Below the pieces are notes generated by a model. That model ran no database searches. It saw only the letters and a list, made by a program, of their open reading frames with translations, and was not told the origin of the DNA. Shown here piece by piece: positions 38,111 to 49,515 of a stretch of 64,000 nt of DNA. Source of the DNA: Zygnema cylindricum (taxonomy: Eukaryota > Streptophyta > Zygnematophyceae > Zygnematales > Zygnemataceae); contig JBBHKE010001897.1 of assembly GCA_037447655.1 (NCBI GenBank), positions 1 through 64,000 on the forward strand. The letters run 5' to 3'. Each line of letters opens with the position of its first letter. Position 1 is the first letter of the stretch. The position numbers and the translations under genes were made by a program.

Positions 38111-39190
38111 CACTATAACTGGCATCACTCCAAGTAGTGATGTCAGTATTCTCCCCACCCAAATGCAACCATAGATCCCTAGTTCATATCAAATATCTAA
38201 GGACTCTCTTAGCTGCATCCCAATCCCTCTTAGTGGGAGTATTTAGACTTCTACTCAGCACTCCTACAGCTGCAGCTAAATCCGGCCGGGTACAATTCAT
38301 AAATTAGAGTAGACTTCCCACTACTTGCCTGTAAGGAATAGTCTGCATGAACTTTTGTTCTTCAGGAGATAATTCCTCGTCTAGGACTATGACTCCTTCT
38401 TCCTCACTCCCCTCACTTCCCTTCTTCAACTCCATTGGAGTTGTACAACTATTAGCTTTATCCATCTGAAATTTTTCAAGCATGTTCCTTATTGCTTCCT
38501 TTTGAGTCAATCTTATAATCTTTCTTTTTTCGGTCTCTTTCTACTTGAATTCCCAAAATATATTTTGCTTCCCCCATATCTTTTATTTCAAATCTCCCCT
38601 TAATATTCGTTTTGAGTTTATTAATTTTTTCCATTGATTTACTTACAACAAGCAAATCATCAACATAAATTGCAATAAATATAAAACCTTCCTCATCTTC
38701 AAAAACATAGATTGAGTGATTTGAGCTGATCCGGATATATCCCAGACCGGTGAGAAACTCATCAAGCTTCTTATTCCACTGTCGAGGCGCCTGTTTCAAA
38801 CTATAAAGAGATTTAATCAGCCGGCATACCTTACTCTCCTCTCCTTCTTCCACAAACCCTTCGGGTTGTCGCATGAAGATCTCCTCTTCCAATTCTCCAT
38901 GCAAAAAGGTTGTTTTGTTGTCCATCTGGTGCACTTCCATGTCTTCTGCTGCTGCCAGGCTGAGAAGTATGCGGACAGAGGGAAATCTGACCACCGGGGC
39001 AAAGGTTTCCTCGTAGTCAATTCCTTCTTTTTGTGTAAATCCCTTTGCCACTAATGTGGCCTTGTAGCGCTCGATTGTGTTATCGGGGTTCAAATTTAAT
39101 TTGAAAACCCACTAACAACCGATTGGCTTTCGGTTAGGTGGACAATCCACCAGCTCCCAAGTATCGGCTGCCATAATTGAGGCCATCTCC
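38111..39190 (-). pseudogene. Copia 2 reverse transcriptase (partial RNase H)
   Basis: Minus-strand frames carry FTQKEGIDYEETFAPVVRF, MDNKTTFLHGELEEEIFM, SLYSLKQAPRQWNKKLDEF and YVDDLLVVSKS. The catalytic YVDD is intact; motif A reads MDNKTTF where copia 1 has MDIKTTF. A frameshift at about 38510 leads into LTQKEAIRNMLEKFQMDKAN. RNase H begins (DITTW) but is cut at about 38110. Confidence 0.9.
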
Positions 39191-40660
39191 TCATTGATGG
39201 TTGTCTTCCAACGGTTTTTTTTCTGGACAAGTCATCGCCTCTCCATAAGTCTGAGGTTCATCTTGATGAGATAGTTTTGTTACCTTGTTATTAACCTGTT
39301 TTTCTTGCAATCTTTTGCTACTTCTCCTCCCCCCCTCAAAATCTGAGGCCGAAATGGACGGTTCTCGTGGATTCTTTCGAATAATCTCGGCTTCTCCCCT
39401 ATCCCTTGATTCCGAATCATTTTCCACCACGTCTTCCGCTTCGAGTAGAGTTGTCACTGGAGTTTCCACAGCCGAGTCCTTTTCGGTCTGATTTGTACCT
39501 GCAAGAATGTCATCTTCTCTAAAACGTGGATAGTTAGGAAGCTCAAAGTCATCGGAATTTTTTGACTCAAATCTAATTTTTACATACTTTGTAAACTTGA
39601 AGGGATCCACAGACTTTCCTTCATCCATAACTACTAGATGCTTGACTAAGATTATATCTTCCCTTTTTAGATCATAAACCATATATCCTTTAACATCTTC
39701 ATCATATCCTAATAAGTATCCTGGTTTTCCTTTAGGATCTAGCTTCCAATTAGACCGATATGTATCTAGACTGAATACTTGACTGCCGAAAACCTTTAAG
39801 TGAGATATGTCTGGTTTCCCGCCTGTCCATCTCTCATAAGGTGTTTGATCTTTTATACCTGAAGTAAGAACTCTATTTTTGAGGTAATTAGCACATTTCA
39901 TTGCTTCAGCCCAAAACCTTTTTCCTATCTTTTTATTTGACAACATACTTCTAGCACTATTACTTAGTTTTCTATTCAACCTTTCAGCTACTCTATTTTG
40001 TTCCAGGTTTTCTGGAACTGTCTTTTGGTGTTGGACCCCATCTTCCCTAATAAAATCCTCAAACTGGTTAGAAGTATACTCTCCACCATTGTCACTCCTT
40101 ATTCTCTTGATTGGAGTTTCATGGAGTTTTTCGCTCCATGCTTTATATTGTCTAAAACAATCCTGAGCTTCAGACTTGTTTTTCAAAAAATACACTCCGG
40201 AATACCGAGACTAATCATCAGTGATAGTCATCATAAATCTCTTCCCCCTCGGTGATGGTACTTTAGCCGGTCCCCAAATATCTGTGTGTACTAGATCTAG
40301 AATTTTTTCTCCCTTATAGGTGGCTGTTTTAGGAAAGGGTAATCTGTTTGTTTTACCTTGAGCACATCCACTACAATCACTTATATTATCACTCTCACTG
40401 AACTTAATCCCTTCCACCATTCTCATCTTTTTCATCTCTCTTAACTTGTCTAGATTCACATGCCTAAGCCTCTTATGCCACATCATAATATCATGAACAC
40501 CAGCATAATAAAGTTTCTTCTTTTCATTACTTAAAATCAGCCTAAACATCCCGTGACTACCTTTCTCAGCAATGAAATAGACATCCTCCTCAAAACTAGC
40601 AGTAGAGACTCCTTCCCTAGTGCTAGTAAAAAAAACACTTATCATGTAATACAGACGTAA
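39191..40660 (-). pseudogene. Copia 2 integrase
   Basis: A long frame (39191-40195) holds IRSDNGGEYTSNQFEDFI and then QNRVAERLNRKLSNSARSML with the catalytic Glu, plus the GKPDISHLKVFGSQVF domain. Upstream, 40211-40645 holds MMWHKRLRHVNLDKLREM, CSGCAQGK and VHTDIWGPAK. One stop near 40208 separates them. It is better preserved than copia 1. Confidence 0.9.
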
Positions 40661-42010
40661 AGATGAGGTTTTTTTTCAGCTCTGGAATAAAAAATACATC
40701 GGAGAATGTTACTATGGATGTCTTTCCTTCTACTAACAATTTCAGATATACCGATCCTACAAGAGTAGTGGTGACTATCCTCCCATCCCCCTACTCTATC
40801 TCTACGGTGGGAATCTTTCTTATCTTAGTGAACAGGTGCCTATCCTTACACATGTGCATGGAGGCACCTGAATCTATAATCGAACTCGCTTCACCTTTCA
40901 ATCCACCGTAAGCACATTTCTGCCTTCGTGGTATTTCGACTTCGTTTTCGCCTCCAAATCCTCATCCAAAAGGAGCTCATGGTCCTGGTCCTCGGATTCC
41001 GCCTCATGTACCAATGTTACAAGGGCCTTTTTCTTTCCTCTCGGGATACCACCGGTCTGCCCCTCCTTTAACCGAAACTTGGTTAGCTTAGTGCACTCTG
41101 CCATATAGTGCCCCGGTTTCTTACAAAAATGACATAAACCTTTGGGAGCCCTTGGTCCGAACTCGTCAGCCTGATTTTTCTACTCGCTTCCCCCATAATT
41201 TCTGACCGGTTTCCGAGAATCCTTGTTCCTCCAATCGGTCGAAGTTGCCAAGGCTTGGCCACTCTTTCCTCCCCTTCGGATCTCAATCGTATTCTCCCAA
41301 ACGGGAACCATCCCTACCACTTAGTTCCATATCCACCTTGAGTTCGGCAAGTCTTGCACACGGTTGTTTATGTTCTCGAAATCATCGGGTAACTTCATGA
41401 GTAAACAGTTAACCTTTTCTTTTTGACTAAAATCTTTTCCCGCACTCTCTAGCTCCATGAAGAGTGTAGCAACCTCATTTCAAAAATCCAACATTTTCCC
41501 CCCTTTGTATACATATTCCTTAACTTTATGATCAGCCAACTGTTGTTGCTGAATCGTACCACTTCGGTACATCTCTATGAGAGCCATCCACAGATCGGAT
41601 GTCATTTCTACCTGTAAATGACGACATGCAAGTCCTTGAGTAACATGGCGTAAGATGAAGTGCTTTGCCGCCATATTGTTGAAATCCCAGGTTTGAGTAT
41701 CATTCTCCTCGTTCCTCGGAATAGGTGACATGAATGTTGAACCTGTTGCTATTGGTGTGGTCGTCTCCTTCTCCGCTCCTTTGTCCACCACCTCTCCTTC
41801 CTTTGTCTCCTCCGTTGAAGATGGACCTGCTTTCTCTCTAAATCTGCTTCCTTCAAACCCTGGAGGAATTCCAAGACTTGATGGACGCCCCAATCGTCCA
41901 CTCACTATCCCCCAAAACCTTTTTTTGCATAGAGCTCCTATCATCATACTTTCCCAGTATATGAAGCCTGTTCCATTAAAGATTGGTACCCATAGGGTGG
42001 GCCCATAACC
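40661..42010 (-). pseudogene. Copia 2 gag and protease
   Basis: Gag includes VPIFNGTGFIYWESMMIG near 41960, MAAKHFILRHVTQGLACRH, a helical region, and the CCHC knuckle CHFCKKPGHYMAEC near 41100-41140 in a shifted frame. The protease-like IDSGASMHMC region lies near 40865. Frameshifts and stops interrupt. Gag begins within a few bases of the 5' LTR. Confidence 0.85.
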
Positions 42011-43079
42011 TGAAACTCTGAGACCTCCATAAGTCCTCAGAGTGGACAGCTTCCATGAAGCCTCTAGGATAACCCTGACCCCTTTATGTTTCAGCAAGAA
42101 CAACTGCCACCCTGGTAAACAAAAACTCTCACCAACTTCGCCCCCGTGAAGGTAAGACTCCCCTGAGTCGATAGCAAAAATAATCTCCGAATTTGCTCTT
42201 CTGAGGAGTAAGTTATGGAAGGTCAAAGTTGACCTTTTGTACAGAAGCTCTCTGGGAGAGAGGGTCCTATCTCCTAATTTTTCTAAGTCATATCTCTCTC
42301 ACAGACTCTATCTACTGATGTACGGAGCTAATCAGATTACTCCTCTGTACACAAAAGTATAGTTGTCGGTGTACTTTCTGTACGAACATTGTACGAAATG
42401 GCCTAAATGTCGACACGTGGTATATCCGGATTCGCTCCCTTAATCCTCGGAGATGCCGTGATCCAATGTCATTCCGCCACGTGTCATCCGATGTGGCGAT
42501 GACCAAAAACTGTAGAAATCCTCTTCCGCGATCTCGGCGTTTAATTCCGGCTGTCCCATTAAATTCACATTTAATCGTAGCCGTAATAAATACATACGCG
42601 GTATTCGTTTCGCTAAAGAAATAAATGCGCGGTATTCGTTTCTTATCCGTACTGAAATCCGTACTTTTACATTAATGGATCTATGTCTCCGGTAAACAGT
42701 TTCAGTTAAATGAATAATCCTACGCGTTAATGTTTAACTAAATATCGAACCCTATGGTATGTAACTCTAGGTCTAGACTTAACGAATAAGGCTACCGGCT
42801 ACCGGTAGCTTACCGGCCGGCAGGTACCAGAATCAAATCCTGGAGACAACTCATATTCTTTTAGTAAATAAACCCCTAATGGTAAATAATCTAATAATTA
42901 TATCCTGTAAACCTCTGGATAGCCTAGGTAGCCATGGCTCTAGCTTCCTCTCCAATTTCTCAATGACTGTGACAAGTTTGAGAGTTGGAGAGAGAAGTTA
43001 GAGGTAGACTGCCTCGGCTTCTTTCTATATTTATATTTAGACCTAGAAAATACTTTAAAAAGAACCATTTATTTCTACA
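42011..43079 (-). repeat. Copia 2 5' LTR
   Basis: On the minus strand starts TGTAGAAATAAATGG at 43079 and ends GAGTTTCA at 42011. It carries the full LTR including the TACCGGTAGC repeats. Confidence 0.9.
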
Positions 43080-43244
43080 TTGTCTCCTTTATTTTGCATG
43101 CATATCAAAGGAATGGATGTGGGTAGCCGTGGGCATTATCATTATTATGGGAAGCATTCCCATTAAGGGGTTATTTGCAGGACTTTGATGCCGACGACTC
43201 CGGGCTATGGGTCATTCCCTCACGTTACTCAGGCACGGTCGACA
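43080..43244 (+). repeat. Block X, second copy, right part (gypsy right end)
   Basis: Continues 33885-34044: TTTTGCATGCATATCAAAGG, GGGCATTATCATTATTATGG, ending GGTCGACA. CTCT follows (43245-43248). Confidence 0.85.
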
Positions 43245-43248
43245 CTCT

Positions 43249-45851
43249 ATGGCGGTGTCTGAATTCCTTCATCAACTGGTAGTGGGGACGTCGTAGATAT
43301 GCTAGTCCACATATGTTGCTTACCCGGGTCTAAACGTTCTGCAAATGTAAACTTTTATCAAATTCTGTGTGTTTGGGCCATAGTTCAAAAGTAGGCGTTT
43401 TTATGGTAGGCCTTTGGTCGGCGCCTTTATCGTAAGTTGTGTTATGGTCTTTTCATGTGATCTTCTTATATCGCCACTTTGATCAGCGACCGTCCGATCG
43501 TCTGAATCTGACCGTGTAAATAATAATTTTGTTTCGAATGTTTTAATTGGTGGTCCGAATGTTTTAATTGGTTCGAATAGGTCAACGCCCGTACAATTTT
43601 CAAACTTACTACGCGAAATTAGTGTGACCTTCGACGTCTCTTTTCGAAGATGTCCGTACATTTTCGATGAAATAACGTAGAAGCTCCGTGATATTTTTGT
43701 TCAGTTCACTAAACAGAAAGTATCAATAACTACGACGTATCTTTTCCTGGAATTCCGTACATATCTGTAAAAAAATGTAAAGTTACCGTAATTTGTTTAC
43801 AGGTTTCCGTAAATTTCCAGTTTCAGTTACGATAGACGTTTTTTTGCGATTTTTTCAAAAGTCACGAATTATACGTTTCAATTGGAAAAATTGAAAATAT
43901 TGGGGGATTTGATCAACTATGCTTAAAACCTAATGTCGTATTCGGTTCGTTACGCCGCGTCGACCGTCCGTACACGTCTAGAAAAATAACACAGGCGTGA
44001 TGTCACGTCGAAAATCATATCAAAATCAGTACTTGCATCCATTAGCCCGCTTTGGAAAAAAACCTTAAAAATGTCAAAGATGGCGTCAGTATTGTAAAGT
44101 TATCGGCCGTCAGTGCACATTCCTCGAAAGTCGAAACCTAGAAAACGTTCTAGAATTCTATGTGTTTATTTTCGTACGAAAAAAGCAATTCCCAACAAAA
44201 AAGAAAGAAAGTGGTGTCAAACATAAGTACATAACCGCAGCGGTACGACAAATAAATTTCAAAACTTTTATGTTTTTTCTAAACGCACGTCACTCAAACT
44301 TGTAACCTTAAAGTGGAGGCGCAAAAAAGCCTTCATTTCGTTAATCTTCGCGAGACTATCGTGTAAAAGTCAGCCACGTATACAGAGAAAACAATGTATT
44401 CGTCACTTTGGCCTTCAATACGAACCATAGATGTCTCATGCGGATACAACGCAAGCATGAAACGCCCGAAAAATATTGAATATGCGCACTAAACAAAATT
44501 CAAAAGTTTTTAGAATGCGTTGACCGACTTTGACTTCATACTATCGGTTTTTAGGGTACATTTTTGTACATTCCGTATATTTTAGTACCAGTGCCTTGCA
44601 TTTTATGTACATCTACGTACAGTGTCCATATATTTCCGTACTCTCAGGGCTATATGTTTTAGGGTTTTTAGGGTACATTTTTTGTACATTCCCTTATGCT
44701 TCAGTACAGCTGCGTTACATTGTTCGTACATTTACGTACAGTGGCCTTACATTTTTGTCCTTTTAGGGTTATTTAAGGGGGATTTTAGGGTTTTTACTTT
44801 TAAGGGTACATTCCCTTACGTTCCCTCATATTTCTGTACAACTGCCTTAAATTTCCCCTACTTTTAAGGTTTTTAGGGTACACTTTCCGAATAATGTCGT
44901 ACATTTCCGTTTATTTTCCGTTTTTTTTCAGATTTTTCAAGGATTTTTGTTGGTCACACATGCCGTATATTATTTTACATCTCCGTTCATTTCCGTACAA
45001 CAAAAACTGTACAAATTTAACGAAAAGCATGAAACAACGAATAATACGCAGTTTTCGTAAAAAAGTCGAAATCCGTACGAATTGGACAACTATGGACGAG
45101 ACTGTCTTCGCGCGCGCGTCTTTTTTTTGTAGTGTTGTGTATCGGTAAGGATTTGCCGATAACCGATATGAGCCTTTTTTCAGGTAACCGATAATCGATA
45201 CATTGGTACGATATATTGTTATCGGTGTTATCGCCGATAAATACCCGATATTTATCGGTTATTATCGGCGATAACACCGATATCGATAACTATTTGCGAT
45301 ATATGTACGGACCGTACAGATAAATGTACGGCCAGTACAGTCAGCTGTACGTGATATTCCCCGGACGCGCCGTGGACCCCTTCCCCCCGATTTCGGTAAA
45401 AAATCGCGATATTTCCTTCATTATTTATAATTTAAGGGGGTTTTACTTGGGTACCCATTCCAGGATGTCCTTTTGACTGTTTTTTTTTATAAATGGCAGT
45501 TAATGGCGGATTTGACAGATTTTTTCGTTTGCTATTATTATTATTATGTTTTTTTTATTATTTTAAAGGGAATTGCTAATCTCAGAGACGATTTTTGCCG
45601 CGCGTAGGTAGTTGTCAGAAACTGTACATTTGAAGTACAGTTTCGTACAAGCTACGTACCTTTAAGTTCAGATTTGTCGGTCAATCCGTCGAACTACTTT
45701 GATTGGCGAAATATTGTAACGGCGGTTAAAAAACTGTCGCGCTTGCGAACGTCGACCGTCATGAAAAAAAAAACAATTCACACGGCCGGCGCAAGTTTAC
45801 TGTAACAAAACTGAGGCAGCCACATATAAATTAAATGGTTGCGCGCAGGTA
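43249..45851. other. No gene; transposon fragments and degenerate repeats
   Basis: A left-end fragment of the hAT-like MITE lies at 43379-43585 (CATAGTTCAAAAGTAGGCG). About three degenerate units of roughly 110-130 bp with TTTTTAGGGTACATT and TACGTACAGTG lie at 44550-44880. A truncated relative of the 4033 element starts at 45130 (TAGTGTTGTGTATCGG), followed by ATCGGCGATAAC palindromes to about 45305. The open frames here have no protein motifs. Confidence 0.6.
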
Positions 45852-46423
45852 CACGGCGAATCGTTATTAGTGTCAAAGTTTAAAAAGTGTTGAAGAAAAT
45901 TTACCGTAATTGATGCTAATTAAGGATTTGATTTTTTTCAAAAAAAAGGTGTATTCTAATTTCGGCGTTTATGCTAATTTGGGAACAGCAAAAATGGAAT
46001 AATCGCCGTACGATTATACACATTAATATATGTATCCGTACAAAATATAAGAAATCGTACGCTGTCGCGAATTTAAAAAATCCGTACATGCCATACTAAT
46101 TTACGTGTCAGACTAATCCCGTTTTTTTGAGCGCACGTTCCTATGCGTGCGCGTCTGATTTAATTCATTTTTTGTAAATTTTCACTTGAAAAGGTACAGT
46201 TATGTACGGTCTGACATCGACCGTACACCACACTATTTATATTTGACATCGACCGTACACCACACTATTTATATTTTATTGAACTTTCGGGCTTTACGCT
46301 ATTTTGTAGGGTACCTTAATTAACGTCAAGGAAAAAATAAAATCATGTATCCTATTTGAAAAAAAAAATCAAAATTTTAAGAACCCAAATTAGTGGCTTT
46401 GACACTAATAACGATTCGCGGTG
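45852..46423. mobile_element. TA-flanked TIR element (572 bp), CACCG family
   Basis: Termini CACGGCGAATCGTTATTAG and CTAATAACGATTCGCGGTG lie between TA at 45850-45851 and 46424-46425. GTGTCAAAG is subterminal on both sides. A 33-bp block GACATCGACCGTACACCACA is duplicated at about 46214 and 46247; the same block also occurs once inside the element at 16789 (near 17118). Confidence 0.87.
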
Positions 46424-46529
46424 TAGTTACTCACTTCACGTGAGCTCCACTGTGAAAGCACACATCGACATTTGAATCGGATAACTTCTTGTACGAACCC
46501 GTATTCCGTTAAAACTTTATGAATTCTGA

Positions 46530-47010
46530 TAGCCTGTTCCCACCGGAGCATTTGTAACTTTTTGCCCATTCCGATGATTTTCCGAAATCTCATCGGAAAA
46601 CGGGTCTTGTTTACACCAAAATTTTGGCACGTAACTCCGATTGAAGGTGTCTTGTGACACGTCACACGCTTTGACGTCATCAAACAAAGGCGTGAAAACA
46701 AACCTGCAGATTTTCAAATTTACTATGTTCGAAGGACGACGACGGTGGTTCAAGATTTTTTGCGCGAAAACAACGAAAAGCCGTTTGGATGTTGTTTTTG
46801 CTACGTCAGTTTTTCGGGTTACCGTTGGCTTGTTTCAAAGAAATACGCTACTTTAACCCGACTTCAATATCCCTCAATATTTTGAGGAAGTTAGTTTGTA
46901 CGGTTTTCCGAAAATTTCCGAAAACAAAAAAGTCGGTGCTCGGAAATTCGTACATTATTCGAACGCCCGTCTGTTGGGGAAGTGAATTTTTTTCCGGTGG
47001 GAACAGGCTA
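46530..47010. mobile_element. TIR element of another family (481 bp)
   Basis: TAGCCTGTTCCCACCGGA at 46530 and TCCGGTGGGAACAGGCTA at 46993 are perfect 18-bp inverted repeats. TA may be the target duplication. No transposase is seen. Confidence 0.8.
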
Positions 47011-47467
47011 TAAGGTTCCTAAGGTCATTTCCTCATACCTAGGGGCTCGCTTCAGTTTGTACATACTTTCCTAAGCGTCTTTTCCTTTTTGAGAAATGAC
47101 ACCTTCTCGCACCTTCGTAAACACTTCTCCGTTTAAAAAGACAGTTTTTACATCCATTTAATTAGCAGTTACATGATTCATAAGTCAGAACATTGTCATT
47201 AAAAACTAGACCTCTTTTTCAGTTTTTCTCTATTTCTCAAAATAAAACCCATTTTAGTCCCAAACAACTTACCTACCCATCATTATTCAAGTTAAGAACA
47301 CCAATTAGGACGCGACTTTTTCTGGACGAAAATCCTAAAATAGTGTCGACAACACTATTCAGGGTTTGACAGGCGCACTCTCCTTTTCATAAGGAGAAGT
47401 CGCTGGTCACCCGAGTATGTGGTAGGCCTACTGAATCTGGATCCGAGTAAAAAAACCCAAAAAAACC
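47011..47467. other. No gene seen
   Basis: Mixed sequence ending in a run of AAAAACCC repeats near 47450. Nothing recognisable. Confidence 0.5.
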
Positions 47468-48139
47468 CTAAAAAACCCAAAATTTTCCTTTTTCCTTATG
47501 CCGTTTGACTTCTATAGCCAAAGTGAAGGGGGCAAGATAAATTAAAAAGCACGATGGTAAACTATTTGAGTCCGGGGGTACAAAAAGGGTGGCATGGCCG
47601 AAACTGAAAAAACATGGAATAAAATAACAGCACAACAAAAACAAAAAGAAAACAACAACAAGGAAAATAAAAGCACCCAAACTCAAAACGAAAAGCACGG
47701 CAACTGACAGAACCAAGACTACAATCCCAACCCCAACTCAATTAAATAACTACGAAAAGCAACCCCATAAGTTCCCCCATCCCGGGGGAGCACTTTGAGG
47801 GAGTTCCGGAGTACGCCGACGATCCACAGCCGCAACAGCCGATCAGAGGAGAATAGAAGCTTGCACTCGTTGTAAAGCCACAGATAAGCGTTGACGATAA
47901 AAAGAAGTAAGGACCGAAGGAGGAGGGCTCCCAGGTCCTCGGCGCTTGAAGGCCCGTCGAGCGCAAGTACGGAGAAACTCGTCCATTGCAACACCCAGAC
48001 AACCAAAGATCTCGACCGCCATCGGAATAAAGTCATCCATAGGGTCCCAGTGGGCATAATCACGCTCCTTCGCCTTCACGACATCACGAGCCGCCACCCC
48101 AACATGTCGAGCCGCTGACCAAGAATGATCCAAGCACAC
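47468..48139 (-). pseudogene. Non-LTR element 3' fragment (RLE C-terminus and tail)
   Basis: Minus-strand frames RHVGVAARDVV, KERDYAHWDPMDDFIPMAVE and EIFGCLGVAMDEFLR match 60567-60710 of the LINE at 57776-61021. The frame then shifts. The 3' tail ends near 47540 (CCATCGTGCTTTTTAAT on the minus strand). It is a 5'-truncated insertion in the opposite orientation to the full element. Confidence 0.88.
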
Positions 48140-48519
48140 GCCTTCAGCAACATAAAAAACCCAAAAAACGCAAAGAATGCATATCGACCATTACCAAGGC
48201 ATGGTGAATGAGGACAAAAGAAGCAAACGTGGCACTTGCAGCTCACAACAGTCCCTAAGTTGGGACGTCCAAACGTCAAGCCTAACCTCTCATTGGTAGT
48301 CCCATCCCTAGCCGTGCCTTACTTTGTCAACACGTGTGACTCTTTGTCTTATATGCCCCCAATAAGAGGCTCATACTCCCACCCATTCGGCTTTTGATAG
48401 GCTGCTATGCTGCCCACTCTTCTTTGAACATGGGGCCCACTCTTCTTCCGAGGGACCGGGGCCTTCCCTCTTGGGAACCTTCTCGCTCTCCCTCCCTCAA
48501 AATCACACCGGAGCTTTTT

Positions 48520-48640
48520 GTTTCTTCCCCCGACATGTAGTTTTTCAGTTTACGCCATGCTACTTCCTTTTGTTCACGTGGACTGAGATGGTTTACCATC
48601 GCGCTTTTTAATAAAGTCAGCAACTTTTTTTTTTTTTTTT
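48520..48640 (+). mobile_element. Non-LTR 3' tail fragment (plus strand)
   Basis: TGGTTTACCATCGCGCTTTT and TAATAAAGTCAGC match the 3' end of the large LINE (61137-61170). A T-rich run follows. Confidence 0.85.
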
Positions 48641-48744
48641 CGAATCCCCTCCCTCAACTTACCCCATTTCTTCAAAGAAATAATAATAATTATCATTATA
48701 TTAATAAGGCACGCGTCAAGGGAATCTCAATTTCATTGCCCTAA

Positions 48745-48800
48745 CTTAAAGTAAAGGGGCTGACTTTATTAAAAAGCGCGATGGTAAAAAACCAACAAAA
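48745..48800 (-). mobile_element. Non-LTR 3' tail fragment (minus strand)
   Basis: GGGGCTGACTTTATTAAAAA and GCGCGATGGTAAA are the reverse complement of the LINE tail. It faces the fragment at 48520, so two tails point at each other within 150 bp. Confidence 0.8.
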
Positions 48801-49361
48801 AAAAGAGAAAAAAAACAACAAAAAACAAAAAAAATAAAACCTTAGTCAGTCATTTGTAATGACTATAGTACAGAGGTGAAGCACTTTTAGACCAGAGAAA
48901 GGAAATTGGAAAAAAGGAAAAAAAGAGAATCACGGAAAGGAATTGATTGGAATAAATGAAAAACATAGGAGAAAAAAAACATCAAGAATACAAAAAGAGA
49001 GAAGCAAAAGGACAAAAATTAATAACTATATAATTATAATCTCTCATCATCATCGTTAAGAAGAAGCTGTACACATCATCCAAAAAGAAATAAGAAGAAA
49101 GTATTTCCTATTTGACACTAGATTTAGTGTGGACAAATTACACACATGTCGGTAAGATAAGATAGACAAAGGTGCAAAACGTTAAAGAAAACTACACTAT
49201 CGTTAACAGCGTCAAGAAATTATTACAGTGGAGTTTATATTTTTGCTATAAATTTTAATTCTGTTAGCAACAAATAACGTTGTTGATTTTGAACCGTTTA
49301 AATAATTAACGTTAAGAAAAAAAAATATTAGTGATCATAACGACTATTTTAAGTTCGAGGG
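48801..49361. other. No gene seen
   Basis: A-rich plus-strand spacer downstream of the transporter gene. No recognisable feature. Confidence 0.5.
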
Positions 49362-49471
49362 TTAAAACTTCCGGGCACGAGCGTCAATAACGCTCATAAC
49401 GGTACACATGTACAGTACAAGCTCACCTGGGAGGGAGAGGGGGGAAGGAGAGAGGGAGGGAGGGAGGGAGG

Positions 49472-49515
<44 letters not shown>

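Larger units (their letters stand above)
35347..43079 (-). mobile_element. Ty1/copia element 2 (minus strand), nested in gypsy block X
   Basis: Same family as copia element 1. LTRs occupy 42011-43079 (5') and 35347-36413 (3'). The flanks GTGTT and TTGTC each differ by one base from GTGTC, which the uninterrupted X copy has at this point, so that was the likely 5-bp duplication. Internal coding runs on the minus strand from 42010 to about 38110. The RNase H end and purine tract are missing and replaced by foreign sequence (36414-38110). Confidence 0.9.
20322..43244 (+). mobile_element. Ty3/gypsy retrotransposon with DNA methyltransferase and PHD-like domains, carrying two nested copia elements
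   Basis: Ordered parts: LTR block (20322-21494), gag-like region, C5-methyltransferase domain, reverse transcriptase, RNase H, integrase, PHD-like finger, purine tract, a 282-bp block (X), second LTR block (34045-35220), and X again (35221-35346 plus 43080-43244). RT before integrase places it in Ty3/gypsy. Copia elements interrupt it at 25194-31566 and 35347-43079. CTCT flanks both outer ends. In-frame stops and frameshifts throughout show it is long dead. Confidence 0.85.

Noticed and set aside
44530-44880. Tyr/Phe-rich membrane-like proteins on the plus strand
   Set aside because: They are readings of degenerate tandem repeats rich in GTACATT and TTTTAGGG.
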